A stretch of 64,000 nt of DNA from Streptomyces durmitorensis (GCF_023498005.1 NZ_CP097289.1:868001-932000), one strand, 5' to 3'. Shown: positions 1-9,361, counted from the first letter of the stretch. Numbers and translations: made by a program. Notes: generated by a model from the letters alone, not told the origin.

Positions 1-2
1 AC

Positions 3-2231
3 ACCGCCGACGCGGGCGGGAGCAGAATGGCCAGCCTGCCAGGCCCGGCACCAACCGCCCCTGCGACACCTGACACCCCGCCCAACAACCCCACCCCACA
101 CACCTCCGCAGAACACACAACCGCATCCCAGACTCCCACAGCCGAGCACACCGCCGACGCGGGCGGGAGCAGAAAAGCCAGCCTGCCAGGCCCGGCACCA
201 ACCACCCCTGCGACACCTGACACCCCGCCCAACAACCCCACCCCACACACCTCCACGGAACACACAACCGCATCCCAGACTCCCACAGCCGAGCACACCG
301 CCGACGCCACCGAGAGCAGAAAAGCCAGCCTGCCAGGCCCGGCACCAACCACCCCTGCGACACCTGACACCCCGCCCAACAACCCCACCCCACACACCTC
401 CGCAGAACACACAACCGCATCCCAGACTCCCACAGCCGAGCACACCGCCGACGCCACCGAGAGCAGAGAGGGCGGGCTGCCGGGTGCGCCACCAACTGGC
501 CCCGCGGCAGCTGAATGCGCCGCCGGAGCCGCCGCCTCGCGGCCTGGCGGCGACGGCACCGGACATCCGCCGATGTCGGCCGGGAGCGCCCTCGGCGCGG
601 GTTCCGACGGGTGTGGGCCCGGCGACGCCCTGCTGATGCCCGTCCGTCCTGACGGCTATCAGGCAACGTACGCCGCCCGGCTCCCCCTGCTCCGACGCGA
701 GTCCGACGGCGTCGAACTCACCGACACCGGCAGCATTCTGTCCGCCCTGCGTGACCTCGCCGACCCTGTCGACCGCGGCGGGTTCGAGGCGCTCGCCGTG
801 GAGTGCGGGCAGGCGCTCGACGCCATGCGGCTGCACGTCGCGACGAGGGACGAGGTGGACGCCCTGCTCACCGGGCGGTACGGCAGCGAACCCGCCGACT
901 GGACCGGACTCGCGGGCGGGCTCGGCCATGACGCCCTCGCCGCGCGGGCGGATCATCCGGTGTATCCGACTTCGCGCGGCCGCTCCGGCCTCTCCGTCGC
1001 ACAACTGCGCGCTTACGCACCCGAGTTCCACCCCACCTTCGCGCTGCGCCAGCTCGCCCTGCCCCGCGAGGCCCTCACCGTCGGCGGCGGCACCGATGCC
1101 TGGCTCTCGCCCCGCGAGGCAGGCGTTCCCGAGCTCGAAGGGAGCCATCTCGTGCTCCCCGTGCACCCCTTGACCGCGGACGGCCCTCTGCGGGACGCGC
1201 TGCGCGAGGCGGGGCTGGAAGAGCGGGCCCTGCTCCTCGACGAGCCAGGACCCGACGTCGTACCGACCCTGTCGATGCGCACCGTCGCCCTCGCCTCGCA
1301 CCCCACGCGCCACCTCAAACTGCCGCTCGCCACTGCCACCTTGGGCCTGCGCAATCGGCGCACCATCAAGCCGGGCACCCTCGTCGACGGCGCCGCGGGC
1401 CAGCGGCTCGTCGAAGCCGTCATCGCCCGCGAGCCACGGTTCCAGGGTGTCGTCCTACACGCGGACGAAACCCGCTTCGCGCACGCCGGGCACGAACTCC
1501 TCGCCGTGCTCCTGCGTTGCTACCCCGCCGGTCTCGACGGCGCCGCCGTCGTGCCGATGGCCGCGCTCCTGTGCCCGGCACCCGGTGATGGCCGGCTGAT
1601 CATCGACCACCTCGCCGAACGCTTCTACGACGGCGCCCCCCTCGCCCTCCTGGACGCCACGCTCACCCTCCTCTTCGACTGGCAGACCACCCTCTTCGCC
1701 TACGGGATCGCCCTGGAGTCGCACCAGCAGAACATCTCGCTGGTGATCGACCAGGGCGCGGACCGCCGGACCCGGCTGCGGCTGCTGTTCAAGGACAACG
1801 ACGGGCCGCGCATCAACCTCGCCCGGCTGCGCGATGCCATGGGGCAACAGGCGGCGGAGTACGGCGTGTTCGATGATGCGCGGATCTTCGTCGACGGTGA
1901 TCTGCCCGTGCTCGACGTGTTCACCACCATCACCCTCCACCTCTGCGCGGGCTCATACGCCTTCGGTCTCGCCCGGCACGGCCACGCCCCGCTGGAGCGG
2001 CTGCTCCGGCTGGTGCGCGACCGGCTCGCCGAGGCCGCGGACCGGCTCGGCACGGGCCCCGGCGAACCCGGCGCGCTCCTGCGGACGCACGTCCTGGACG
2101 CGGCGGAACTGCCCGTCAAGGCGATGGTCACCGCGGGCACCCTGCTCTCCAAGGAGCGCTCCGGGGCCGCCGACATCAACAAGCACTACACGACAGGGCC
2201 CAATTACCTGCGGATGACGGGGACTTCATGA
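3..2231 (+). CDS. NIS siderophore synthetase (IucA/IucC family), 5' end outside window
   Basis: An IucA/IucC-type NIS synthetase adenylates a citrate-type carboxylate and condenses it with an amine or alcohol in siderophore assembly. Family features occur from about codon 215 on: an HP...GRSG segment, VHPLT, PTLSMRT, KLPLATATLG and ESHQQN, then the FhuF-like C-terminus. The frame is open from base 3 and continues a Pro/Thr-rich 49-residue repeat that is already running at the window edge. The ATG at 27 replaces the Lys codon of the other copies and is probably not the start. An ATG at 573 would give about 552 residues, close to the family's usual length, so the repeat extension may be untranslated leader or a real N-terminal extension. 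The stop overlaps the next gene's ATG (ATGA, 2228-2231). Confidence 0.82.
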   Translation, partial: TADAGGSRMASLPGPAPTAPATPDTPPNNPTPHTSAEHTTASQTPTAEHTADAGGSRKASLPGPAPTTPATPDTPPNNPTPHTSTEHTTASQTPTAEHTADATESRKASLPGPAPTTPATPDTPPNNPTPHTSAEHTTASQTPTAEHTADATESREGGLPGAPPTGPAAAECAAGAAASRPGGDGTGHPPMSAGSALGAGSDGCGPGDALLMPVRPDGYQATYAARLPLLRRESDGVELTDTGSILSALRDLADPVDRGGFEALAVECGQALDAMRLHVATRDEVDALLTGRYGSEPADWTGLAGGLGHDALAARADHPVYPTSRGRSGLSVAQLRAYAPEFHPTFALRQLALPREALTVGGGTDAWLSPREAGVPELEGSHLVLPVHPLTADGPLRDALREAGLEERALLLDEPGPDVVPTLSMRTVALASHPTRHLKLPLATATLGLRNRRTIKPGTLVDGAAGQRLVEAVIAREPRFQGVVLHADETRFAHAGHELLAVLLRCYPAGLDGAAVVPMAALLCPAPGDGRLIIDHLAERFYDGAPLALLDATLTLLFDWQTTLFAYGIALESHQQNISLVIDQGADRRTRLRLLFKDNDGPRINLARLRDAMGQQAAEYGVFDDARIFVDGDLPVLDVFTTITLHLCAGSYAFGLARHGHAPLERLLRLVRDRLAEAADRLGTGPGEPGALLRTHVLDAAELPVKAMVTAGTLLSKERSGAADINKHYTTGPNYLRMTGTS
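27..467 (+). repeat. three 147-bp tandem repeats (49 codons each)
   Basis: Units at 27-173, 174-320 and 321-467 are in frame and nearly identical. They differ mainly in one Ala/Thr codon after PGPAPT, a Ser-Ala/Ser-Thr pair and a GG/TE ending before SR. Bases 1-26 match the end of another unit, so the array continues leftward. The encoded peptide is rich in Pro, Thr and Ala and should be disordered. Third codon positions carry more A/T than the neighbouring synthetase sequence. Confidence 0.95.
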
Positions 2232-3457
2232 TGGCCACCGCATCGTCGGCGCACGCCCTTTCGGAGGGCCCGTCCGTGGGCGCGGGATTCGGGCGTCGCC
2301 AGGTGCACGCCGTCGCCGCCTGCTACTTCGTCGCGTCCTTCGCCGCGCTCGGTCTGCCCCCGTACCTCACCGCGATCCTCCCGGACCTCGGCGACGCGAA
2401 CGCCCGCTGGGCCGGGCTCCTGTACGTCGTCCCGACCGTCTTCGGCGCGCTCGGCGCGCCCCTGTGGGGCCGGGCAGCCGACCGCTTCGGCCGAAAACGG
2501 CTGCTCCTGCGCGCCCAACTCGGCCTCGCCGTCTCCTTCTTGCTGGCCGGCTGGGCCGACTCGCTCGGCGCGTTCGTCACGGCACTGGTCCTGCAAGGCG
2601 TCCTGGGCGGCACGTTCGCCGCGTCCAACGGATACCTCGCCGCCGCGCTGACCGGTTCGGGCCTGTCCAAGGCGCTCACCTTGATGCAGGGTGCCGCGCG
2701 GGCAGCGCTCGTCCTCGCGCCGATCCTGGTCGGCTCGCTCGCCCCCTGGGTCTCGCCGCACCGCCAGTACGCGCTGCTCGCCGTCCTGCCACTGGCCGCG
2801 GCCGCGATGCTCGCCGCTCTCCCCGAACCCACGGCGGACCTCTCCGTCGCCACGCCGACCGAGGCACCGGACGCCGCCGCCCCGCTCGCGCCGCTCAGGG
2901 CGCTCTACGCCTTCGAGTTCGCCTTCGTCTTCGCCACCGTCATCTCCTTCCCCTACCTGATCGCTCTGGTCGAGGACCGAATACCCGGCGTCTCCCCGGT
3001 CGTGTCCGGCGCGCTGTTCGCCCTGCCGCACCTGTGCTATCTCCTGTTCGCACTGCGGGTGCACCAGGCCGTCGAGCGCCGCCCCATGCAGGGGATCGCC
3101 GCCGGGTTCGGTCTGGTCGCGCTCGGTCTCGCCGGGCACGGCGCCGCCGACTCGCTCACCGCGTTCACCGGCGTACGGCTGCTGCTCGGCGCCGGCCTCA
3201 CCCTTGGCCTGGTCAGCCTGTCCGTGCTGGCCGCCGAGTGCGCCCACGGCCGACCCCCGGGCGGGATGTTCGGCACGCTGGAGCTCGTCTCCAAAGGGGG
3301 CGCGGTCGCCGCCGGTCTCGCGGCAGCGGCCGGCAACAGCCTCATCGGCCTGCCCGCGCCCCTCCTGACCGGCACCGCGATCGCCCTGGTCGCGCTGGCC
3401 GCCGCCACCCTTCCCGCCCTGTTCCGCCGCTCGCCCCGCATCCGCTGGAGCCGTTGA
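2228..3457 (+). CDS. MFS transporter, probable siderophore exporter
   Basis: This 409-residue protein has about twelve hydrophobic segments and the major facilitator signature between TM2 and TM3 (GRAADRFGRKR). It lies between two NIS synthetase genes, overlaps the first by ATGA and the second by one base, and so is very probably cotranslated with them. By position it matches the exporter of staphyloferrin-type clusters (SbnD-like); export of the finished siderophore is inferred from context. A second ATG follows immediately at 2231 and could serve equally well. Confidence 0.85.
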   Translation: MMATASSAHALSEGPSVGAGFGRRQVHAVAACYFVASFAALGLPPYLTAILPDLGDANARWAGLLYVVPTVFGALGAPLWGRAADRFGRKRLLLRAQLGLAVSFLLAGWADSLGAFVTALVLQGVLGGTFAASNGYLAAALTGSGLSKALTLMQGAARAALVLAPILVGSLAPWVSPHRQYALLAVLPLAAAAMLAALPEPTADLSVATPTEAPDAAAPLAPLRALYAFEFAFVFATVISFPYLIALVEDRIPGVSPVVSGALFALPHLCYLLFALRVHQAVERRPMQGIAAGFGLVALGLAGHGAADSLTAFTGVRLLLGAGLTLGLVSLSVLAAECAHGRPPGGMFGTLELVSKGGAVAAGLAAAAGNSLIGLPAPLLTGTAIALVALAAATLPALFRRSPRIRWSR

Positions 3458-5274
3458 TGTCCTTGCCGACCGGCACGTTCTCCGCCCCGTCCTGGGCGCC
3501 CGCCAAGGCCGCCGCCCTCACCGCAGGCGCCCACGTCGCCGGCGCCGCACCCATCCGTCTGCCCAGCGCCGACCAGGCGGTGACGCACACCCTCCTCAAC
3601 TGCCTCCTGCGCGAGGTCTCGGGACCCGAGCACCAGACCGCCGTCGTCGGCGGCGACCTCCTGCTCCGGCTGCCGCGCCGCGGGGTCCTCCTGCGCGTCG
3701 CGCTGCGCCGCGCGTCCCTCCTGGGCGCCCACCGTTTCACCGGCCCGGTGACCGAACAGTGCGACGGCGCCTGGGTGGAGGTGGACTGGCCGCGCCTGGC
3801 CGAGTACACGCACGCCGAGCTCTCGCTGCGTACGGGCGTGCGCAACGAGGAGTTCCTGGAGCAGATCGCCTCCAGCCACCAGGGCGTCAGCGCCGCGCTC
3901 GCCGCCGACCGTCCGGTGCCCGCCACGGAGAACGCCCCGAAGTGGCTCGCTCACTACCTCGCCTCCGAGCAGTCCCTGCTGTTCGGCCACCGTTTCCATC
4001 CCACCCCCAAGGCGCGCGGCGGCGACCTCGCCGACTGGTCCGCGTACGCCCCCGAGACCGCGGCGGCCTTCCCGCTGCGCCATCTCGCCGTACGGGACCA
4101 CCTCGTCGCCGAGGAGACGGCGCGGCCGGATGCCACGGCCCCGCTCGACCGCCTCGGGACGGTGCCGGACGGCTACCGGCTGCTTCCCGTGCACCCCTGG
4201 CAGTACGACCTGCTGCGGGAGCACCCCGGGCTGCGTGCCGCCCTGGACCGCAGGGACGTCATCGACCTGGGACCCTGCGGCGCGCCCTTCGCGGCCACCG
4301 CATCCGTGCGCACGCTGTACGACGGTGACACCTTCCTGAAGTTCAGCCTGAACGTCCGCATCACCAACTGCCTGCGCAAGAACGCCAGTTACGAACTGTC
4401 GGGCGCCGTCGCGCTCACCCGCGTACTCGAAGGAGCCCTGGACGACCTGGCCGCCCGCTTCCCGGGCAGCGCCGTGCTCCGCGAGCCCGCCTACCGCAGC
4501 CTGGCGCTCCCGGGGCCCGACGGCACTCCCGACCTGGCCCTCCTGGAGGGCTTCGGCGTCATCGTCCGCGAAGGCCTGGCCGGACGGCTCCTTCCCGGTA
4601 CGACACCGCTGCTCGCCGCGGCCGTCGCCGACGAGTATCCGACGGGCCCCGGCCACATCTCCCGCCTGCTCGAAGGCGCGGGGCCGCAGCGTGCCCTCGG
4701 GTGGTGGCGGACCTATCTGCGGCTCCTGCTGCCCCCGGTACTCGCCGCGTACTTCGACCACGGCCTGGTGCTCGAACCGCATCTGCAGAACGTCCTCGTC
4801 TGCGTCGACGACGACGGCATGCCCGCCCAGGTGCTCTTCCGCGACCTGGAAGGCACCAAGCTGCTCCCCGAGCGGCACGCCAAGACCCTGGCCGCGCTCC
4901 CGCCCGAGGTCGCGGCCCCGATGACGTACGACGCGCAGCGCGGCTGGGACCGCGTCGTCTACTGCCTCCTGGTCAACCACGTCGCCGAGCTGCTCGCGGC
5001 CCTCGCCGACCTGCACCCGCACACCGAGCCCGCGCTGTGGTCCCAAGTCCGTGCCACCGTGCAGGAGTTCGCCAACGCGCACGGCTGCCCGCCCCGGCTC
5101 AGCGCCCTGCTCGCCGGAGTCCCGCTGCCCGCCAAGGCCAATCTGCTCACCCGCTGGGAGCGCAAGGCCGACCGGGACGCGGGGTACGTCCGCCTCACCT
5201 CACCCTTTCCGCTCGCCGAGCACGTACGGGACCTGGGTACCCGCACCGACGCACCTTGGAGCACCTCCGAATGA
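3457..5274 (+). CDS. NIS siderophore synthetase (IucA/IucC family), second copy
   Basis: This 605-residue protein is a full-length NIS synthetase. Visible family motifs are HRFHPTPKARGG (ATP/substrate loop), LLPVHPWQ, SVRTLY, FLKFSLNVRITNCLRKN, LEPHLQN and FRDLEGTK before the FhuF-like C-terminus. The ATG shares its first base with the stop of the MFS gene (TGATG), which fixes the start. Two synthetases in one operon suggest two successive condensations on citrate or a related acid. It overlaps the downstream decarboxylase by ATGA. Confidence 0.9.
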   Translation: MSLPTGTFSAPSWAPAKAAALTAGAHVAGAAPIRLPSADQAVTHTLLNCLLREVSGPEHQTAVVGGDLLLRLPRRGVLLRVALRRASLLGAHRFTGPVTEQCDGAWVEVDWPRLAEYTHAELSLRTGVRNEEFLEQIASSHQGVSAALAADRPVPATENAPKWLAHYLASEQSLLFGHRFHPTPKARGGDLADWSAYAPETAAAFPLRHLAVRDHLVAEETARPDATAPLDRLGTVPDGYRLLPVHPWQYDLLREHPGLRAALDRRDVIDLGPCGAPFAATASVRTLYDGDTFLKFSLNVRITNCLRKNASYELSGAVALTRVLEGALDDLAARFPGSAVLREPAYRSLALPGPDGTPDLALLEGFGVIVREGLAGRLLPGTTPLLAAAVADEYPTGPGHISRLLEGAGPQRALGWWRTYLRLLLPPVLAAYFDHGLVLEPHLQNVLVCVDDDGMPAQVLFRDLEGTKLLPERHAKTLAALPPEVAAPMTYDAQRGWDRVVYCLLVNHVAELLAALADLHPHTEPALWSQVRATVQEFANAHGCPPRLSALLAGVPLPAKANLLTRWERKADRDAGYVRLTSPFPLAEHVRDLGTRTDAPWSTSE

Positions 5275-6473
5275 CCGCCCCCACTCCCGTCGTACGTGAG
5301 CACGCCCTCGGCCTCGCTCCGCAGGAGCTGCCCGCCTATCTGTACGACCTGTCGGCGCTTGCCGCGCATGCCGCCGCCGTGCGCGCCGCGCTCCCCCCGC
5401 AGGTCGAGCTCTACTACGCCGCCAAGGCCAATCCGGAGCCGGAGATCCTCACCGCGCTCGGGCCGCACGTCGACGGCTACGAGGTCTCGTCGGGCGGTGA
5501 ACTCGCCCATGTGGCCAAGGCAGTGACGGGCCGTCCGCTGGCCTTCGGCGGGCCCGGCAAGACGCCCGACGAGATCACGGCCGCGCTCGAGCTCGGCGTG
5601 GAGCGCTTCCATGTGGAGAGCGCGTACGAGCTGGGGATGCTGGCCGCGCTCGCAGCCCGCGTCGTGCCGCACGCCCGCGTCGGCGTCCTGCTCCGGTTCA
5701 ACCTCGACCTCAACGCCGCGTCCCTGGCGGGGAGTTCATTGGCGATGGGCGGACGGCCGACTCCGTTCGGCATCGACCCGGGTGAGGCGGACTCCGTGGT
5801 CGCACGGTTCACCGACGGCAGCCTCCCCCAGCTGCGTCTGCTCGGCGTGCACGCCCATCTGGCCAGCGGACTCGACGCACCACGGCAGCTGGCGGTCGCC
5901 GAATCCATCGTGACCTGGTCGCAGGCGCTCGCCCGGCGGCACGGCATCCGCCTCGCGGAGGTGAACGTCGGCGGCGGCATGAGCGTGGACTACGCGCGGC
6001 CCGGCGCCCTCTTCGACTGGGCCGCGTACGGGGACGGCCTCGCCGGGCTCTGCGCCGCACACCCCGAACTGACGCTCCGCATCGAGCCGGGGCGGTCGTT
6101 GACCGCGTACTGCGGCTGGTACGCGACCGAGGTCCTGGACGTGAAGCAGAGCCACGGCGAGGAGTTCGCGGTGGTGCGCGGCGGCACCCACCATCTGCGC
6201 ACCCCCGCGGCCAAGGGCCACGATCAGCCCTGCACCGTGCTTCCCACCCGCGAGCCGTGGCCGCATCCCTGGCCCCGGTCGGAGGCGCTTCAGGACCGGG
6301 TGACCTTCGCGGGGCAGTTGTGCACCCCGAAGGACGTCCTGTCACGGCAGGTTCCGGTGGCGGGGCTGCGGGCCGGGGACAGGGTGGTGTTCGCGATGGC
6401 GGGTGCGTACGCGTGGAACATCTCGCACCACGACTTCCTGATGCACCCGGGGCCGGGCTTCCACTTCCTCTGA
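5271..6473 (+). CDS. type III PLP-dependent decarboxylase (SbnH/DapDC/ODC-like)
   Basis: This 400-residue fold-type III (alanine racemase-like) decarboxylase has the PLP lysine in YYAAKANP near residue 47, HAHLASG, GGGMSVDY, EPGRSL and the C-terminal CTPKDVL motif that completes the dimer active site. The family includes diaminopimelate and ornithine decarboxylases and SbnH, which decarboxylates a citryl-diaminopropionate intermediate of staphyloferrin B. As the last gene of an NIS operon it more likely acts on a siderophore building block or intermediate than in lysine synthesis. The start is fixed by the ATGA overlap with the preceding synthetase. Confidence 0.85.
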   Translation: MTAPTPVVREHALGLAPQELPAYLYDLSALAAHAAAVRAALPPQVELYYAAKANPEPEILTALGPHVDGYEVSSGGELAHVAKAVTGRPLAFGGPGKTPDEITAALELGVERFHVESAYELGMLAALAARVVPHARVGVLLRFNLDLNAASLAGSSLAMGGRPTPFGIDPGEADSVVARFTDGSLPQLRLLGVHAHLASGLDAPRQLAVAESIVTWSQALARRHGIRLAEVNVGGGMSVDYARPGALFDWAAYGDGLAGLCAAHPELTLRIEPGRSLTAYCGWYATEVLDVKQSHGEEFAVVRGGTHHLRTPAAKGHDQPCTVLPTREPWPHPWPRSEALQDRVTFAGQLCTPKDVLSRQVPVAGLRAGDRVVFAMAGAYAWNISHHDFLMHPGPGFHFL

Positions 6474-6518
6474 CCATCCGTGGTGAGCGCCCGGCCCTCG
6501 CTCGCCCTCACCCTCGCC

Positions 6519-7517
6519 CTAGTAACCCTGGGACCACCGCACGACGTTGTGCAGCGGCTCTCCGCCGGAGAGCCGCTGCCAGTTGTCGGCGAACAGGTCG
6601 ATGACGCGCTCCGTCTCGTCGCGCGAGCCGCCCGCGGTGTGCTGGGTGAGGATGACGTTCGGGCAGCTCCACAGGGGGTGTCCGGCGGGCAGCGGCTCCT
6701 CGCGGGTGACGTCGAGTACCGCGCCGCCGAGGCGGCCGGACGCGAGGGCGGCGACCAGGGCGTCCTCGTCCGCGAGGGTGCCGCGACCGGCGTTCACGAA
6801 GACCGCGCCGGGGCGCAGCCCGTCGATGCGCCGCCGGTCGAAGAGGTCGGCTGTCCCGGCCGTACCCGGAAGGAGCCCCACGACGATGTCGAACTCGGAG
6901 AGCCTGGCGTCGAGTTCATGCCGGGTGCGGATGTCGCCATCACTCCGCGCGAAGTGCGCGACGGAGCAGCCGAAGGGCGCGAGCAGTTCGGCGAGGCGCA
7001 GAGCGATGGACCCTCTGCCCAGGATGAGGACGTTCGCGCCGCCCAGGAGCCGCAGTCCGGGCCGGACGTCGAGCTTCGACCAGCTCTCCCTGGTGCGGAG
7101 TCCCGCCAGGACGTCGACGCCGCGGTAGAGCGCGAGGATGCCCGCGAGGCAGGTCTCAGCGACGGGGTCGGCGAAGAGCCCGCCGAGGTTGGTGACGGTG
7201 AGGCGCTGCCCCAGGGCCGGCCAGTCGAGGCCGACGTAACGGTCGATGCCGACGGACGCGAGCTGCAGCCAGCGCAGCTGCGGCGCCTTCTCCACCCAGT
7301 CCGGCCTCGGGTTGCCGAGGGCGATGTGGGACTCGGCCAGGACACGCGCGTCGTCGGTGGATCCGGAGTCCGGTTCGGCGAACCAGACCGGGCCCGGCGC
7401 GACGGCGCGCAGCCGCTCCTGTTCGGCGGCGTCGAGCGCCAGCTCCACGTACAGGCCGGCGTCCGGTGGCAGGGCGGCCCGGTCGAAGGCCTGCGGAGCA
7501 TGTGGTGCACGGACCAT
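6519..7517 (-). CDS. D-isomer-specific 2-hydroxyacid dehydrogenase
   Basis: This 332-residue protein carries the NAD-binding domain signature GGANVLILGRGSIALRLA (a GxGxxA-like turn) and the family's later motifs: GLRPGAVFVNAGRG, LDVTREEPLP and a closing H-x-AGG around the catalytic His. The likely reaction is NAD(P)H-dependent interconversion of a 2-oxoacid and its D-2-hydroxyacid; the substrate cannot be read from sequence. It is convergent with the siderophore operon (45-bp gap) and has its own promoter with an operator (7548-7596). Confidence 0.88.
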   Translation of the reverse strand: MVRAPHAPQAFDRAALPPDAGLYVELALDAAEQERLRAVAPGPVWFAEPDSGSTDDARVLAESHIALGNPRPDWVEKAPQLRWLQLASVGIDRYVGLDWPALGQRLTVTNLGGLFADPVAETCLAGILALYRGVDVLAGLRTRESWSKLDVRPGLRLLGGANVLILGRGSIALRLAELLAPFGCSVAHFARSDGDIRTRHELDARLSEFDIVVGLLPGTAGTADLFDRRRIDGLRPGAVFVNAGRGTLADEDALVAALASGRLGGAVLDVTREEPLPAGHPLWSCPNVILTQHTAGGSRDETERVIDLFADNWQRLSGGEPLHNVVRWSQGY

Positions 7518-7547
7518 TCCTGATACCCCCGTGGTAAGGAAAGCGCT

Positions 7548-7596
7548 GGTGAACGCACGTTCACCGAACTTAGGGGGTTCGCTCCACGGGGGTCAA
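7548..7596 (-). promoter_or_regulatory. promoter with palindromic operator for the hydroxyacid dehydrogenase gene
   Basis: On the minus strand TTGACC (7596-7591) and TAAGTT (7572-7567) form a -35/-10 pair with an 18-bp spacer. Immediately downstream, over the expected start point, lies a perfect 18-bp palindrome GGTGAACG-CA-CGTTCACC (7548-7565). That placement is typical of a repressor operator. The cognate regulator is not identified in the window. Confidence 0.5.
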
Positions 7597-7647
7597 CAGC
7601 GATCTGTCCGGAGCTGCCGGTCGGCCGAGGAAGGGGCGGAGGAGGGA

Positions 7648-8157
7648 TCAGGCCCCGGTCGTGGAGCCGGGCCTGATGATCATGAGGACGGTGACGGTGG
7701 CCCAGAGGAGGTTGAACACGCCCGTGTACATGGCCAGTTGGGCACCGGTGCGCTCGCCCACGGCCACCACGCCCGCCCCGTCGGCCGGTTGACGACCCAT
7801 GCCGTCGCCGCCCTTCTCGGTCACCGCTTCGAGTGCCGCCTCCTGGCGCGGCAGGACAAGGATGATGAGCACCACGGCCGCGGCCATCGTGAGGATGATC
7901 GAGGCGATCAGCCAGGCGCTGCCGAGCACGCCCAGGCTGCCTGCGGTCGCGAAGCCGGTGACGGGGACGGCGACGCCGACGAACGCGTACACCGAGCAGA
8001 TGCGCTGCAGCAGCCGCAAGGACGCGACGGCCGCCGCGTCCTGCGGGTCGGCCTGGGCGCGGCGCAGGGCCGGGGGGAACATGCTGGCGGCGACGGTGAC
8101 CGGGCCGACGGCGAGAATGGCTGCCAGCACATGGAGCGTCAGGAAGAACTTGGTCAC
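7648..8157 (-). CDS. four-helix integral membrane protein (DUF2269-like)
   Basis: This 169-residue protein has four hydrophobic segments (about residues 4-26, 50-72, 80-103 and 140-162) and a short charged loop before the last. It opens with a LHVLAAILAVGP helix containing a His, as in the DUF2269 family of small membrane proteins of unknown function. It is divergent from the GlxA-type regulator gene with 265 bp between them. No catalytic motif is visible. Confidence 0.6.
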   Translation of the reverse strand: MTKFFLTLHVLAAILAVGPVTVAASMFPPALRRAQADPQDAAAVASLRLLQRICSVYAFVGVAVPVTGFATAGSLGVLGSAWLIASIILTMAAAVVLIILVLPRQEAALEAVTEKGGDGMGRQPADGAGVVAVGERTGAQLAMYTGVFNLLWATVTVLMIIRPGSTTGA

Positions 8158-8422
8158 AGCGGGAGCCCTCGGGATTCGGAGAACGACGAAGAACGACGGA
8201 TGTCGGCGGAGAACTGCGGAGGTCTGACGGCTCCCGAACGGGACCCGGTCGCCGAGATTAGCGAGCGCCTCCGGCCGCCGACAGTGGCATTAGTGACACG
8301 CTTCGCAGAGATACCGCCATCGACTCCCTGGCCTGCTTCTCGACCGTCCCGACCGATACGAGAAGGCCGAACCCCCTGCACACGCGCTTGGCGGGATGGC
8401 GACTCTGTCGTACGTTGCCGCC

Positions 8423-9361
8423 ATGCATACCGTGGCCGTCCTGGCGCCGGACAACGTCATCCCGTTCGACCTGTCCACCCCCATCGAGGTCTTCAGCCGT
8501 ACCCGGCTGCCGGGCGGCCGGGCCGGCTACCGGGTGCGGGTGTGCGCCGCCGCGCCGCAGATCGACGCCGGTCTGTTCACGCTCCGGGCGCCGTGGGGCC
8601 TGGAGGGGCTCGCGGACGCGGACACGGTCATCGTGCCGGGCATCGCCGACGTGTCCCGGCCGGTCCCCGACGCGGTGCTCGACGCGCTGCGGGACGCGGC
8701 GGCCGACGGCACACGGATCGCCTCCATCTGCGCGGGCACCTTCACGCTCGCCGCGGCAGGCCTCCTGTCCGGGCTCCGCGCCACCACGCACTGGGCGGCC
8801 GCGGCCAGACTCGCCGAGCGCCATCCCGACATCGACGTCGACCCGGACGTGCTCTACGTCGACAACGGCCAGATCCTGACGTCCGCGGGCGCCGCAGCCG
8901 GGCTCGACCTGTGCCTGCACCTGATCCGCCGGGACTACGGCTCCGCCGTCGCCGCGGACGCGGCCCGCCTCTCGGTGATGCCGCTGGAACGCGAGGGCGG
9001 CCAGGCCCAGTTCATCGTCTGCGAGGCGCCGCCCACACCGCAGGGATCGGAGCTCGAACCGCTCCTGCGCTGGCTGGAGGAGAACGCCGAACGCGAGCTC
9101 ACCCTGGAGGACATCGCGGGCCGTGCGGGCATGAGCACCCGCACCCTGCTGCGCCGCTTCCGGGAGCAGACGGGCAGTACGCCGCTGCAGTGGCTGCACC
9201 GCACGCGCATCCGGCAGGCGCAGCACCTGCTCGAAACGACGGGCCACACCGTCGAGCGCATCGCCGTCCAGGTCGGCTTCGGCTCGCCCACCGCCTTCCG
9301 CGACCGCTTCAAGCGCGTCGCCGGTGTCAGCCCGCAGGCCTACCGCAAGGCGTTCCAGTGA
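8423..9361 (+). CDS. GlxA-family transcriptional regulator (DJ-1/PfpI plus AraC HTH)
   Basis: This 312-residue regulator has an N-terminal class I glutamine amidotransferase-like (DJ-1/PfpI) domain (about 1-170, with the ICAGTFTLAAAGLL elbow carrying its Cys) and a C-terminal AraC-type double helix-turn-helix (about 215-310, containing RTLLRRFREQTGSTPLQW and VGFGSPTAFRDRFK). I chose the ATG at 8423 because the homologous fold begins with HTVAVLAPDN; an in-frame ATG at 8396 adds nine residues of no family character. Ligand and target are unknown; the divergent membrane protein gene is a natural candidate. Confidence 0.85.
   Translation: MHTVAVLAPDNVIPFDLSTPIEVFSRTRLPGGRAGYRVRVCAAAPQIDAGLFTLRAPWGLEGLADADTVIVPGIADVSRPVPDAVLDALRDAAADGTRIASICAGTFTLAAAGLLSGLRATTHWAAAARLAERHPDIDVDPDVLYVDNGQILTSAGAAAGLDLCLHLIRRDYGSAVAADAARLSVMPLEREGGQAQFIVCEAPPTPQGSELEPLLRWLEENAERELTLEDIAGRAGMSTRTLLRRFREQTGSTPLQWLHRTRIRQAQHLLETTGHTVERIAVQVGFGSPTAFRDRFKRVAGVSPQAYRKAFQ

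Noticed and set aside
27..29. ATG at 27 as start of the first NIS synthetase
   Set aside because: It replaces the Lys codon of the repeat and the same repeat frame already runs through bases 3-26.
3037..5082. 681-codon open frame antisense to the second NIS synthetase
   Set aside because: Shadow frame of a high-GC gene; product is low-complexity Gly/Arg/Val with no domain, while the plus strand has a full family match.
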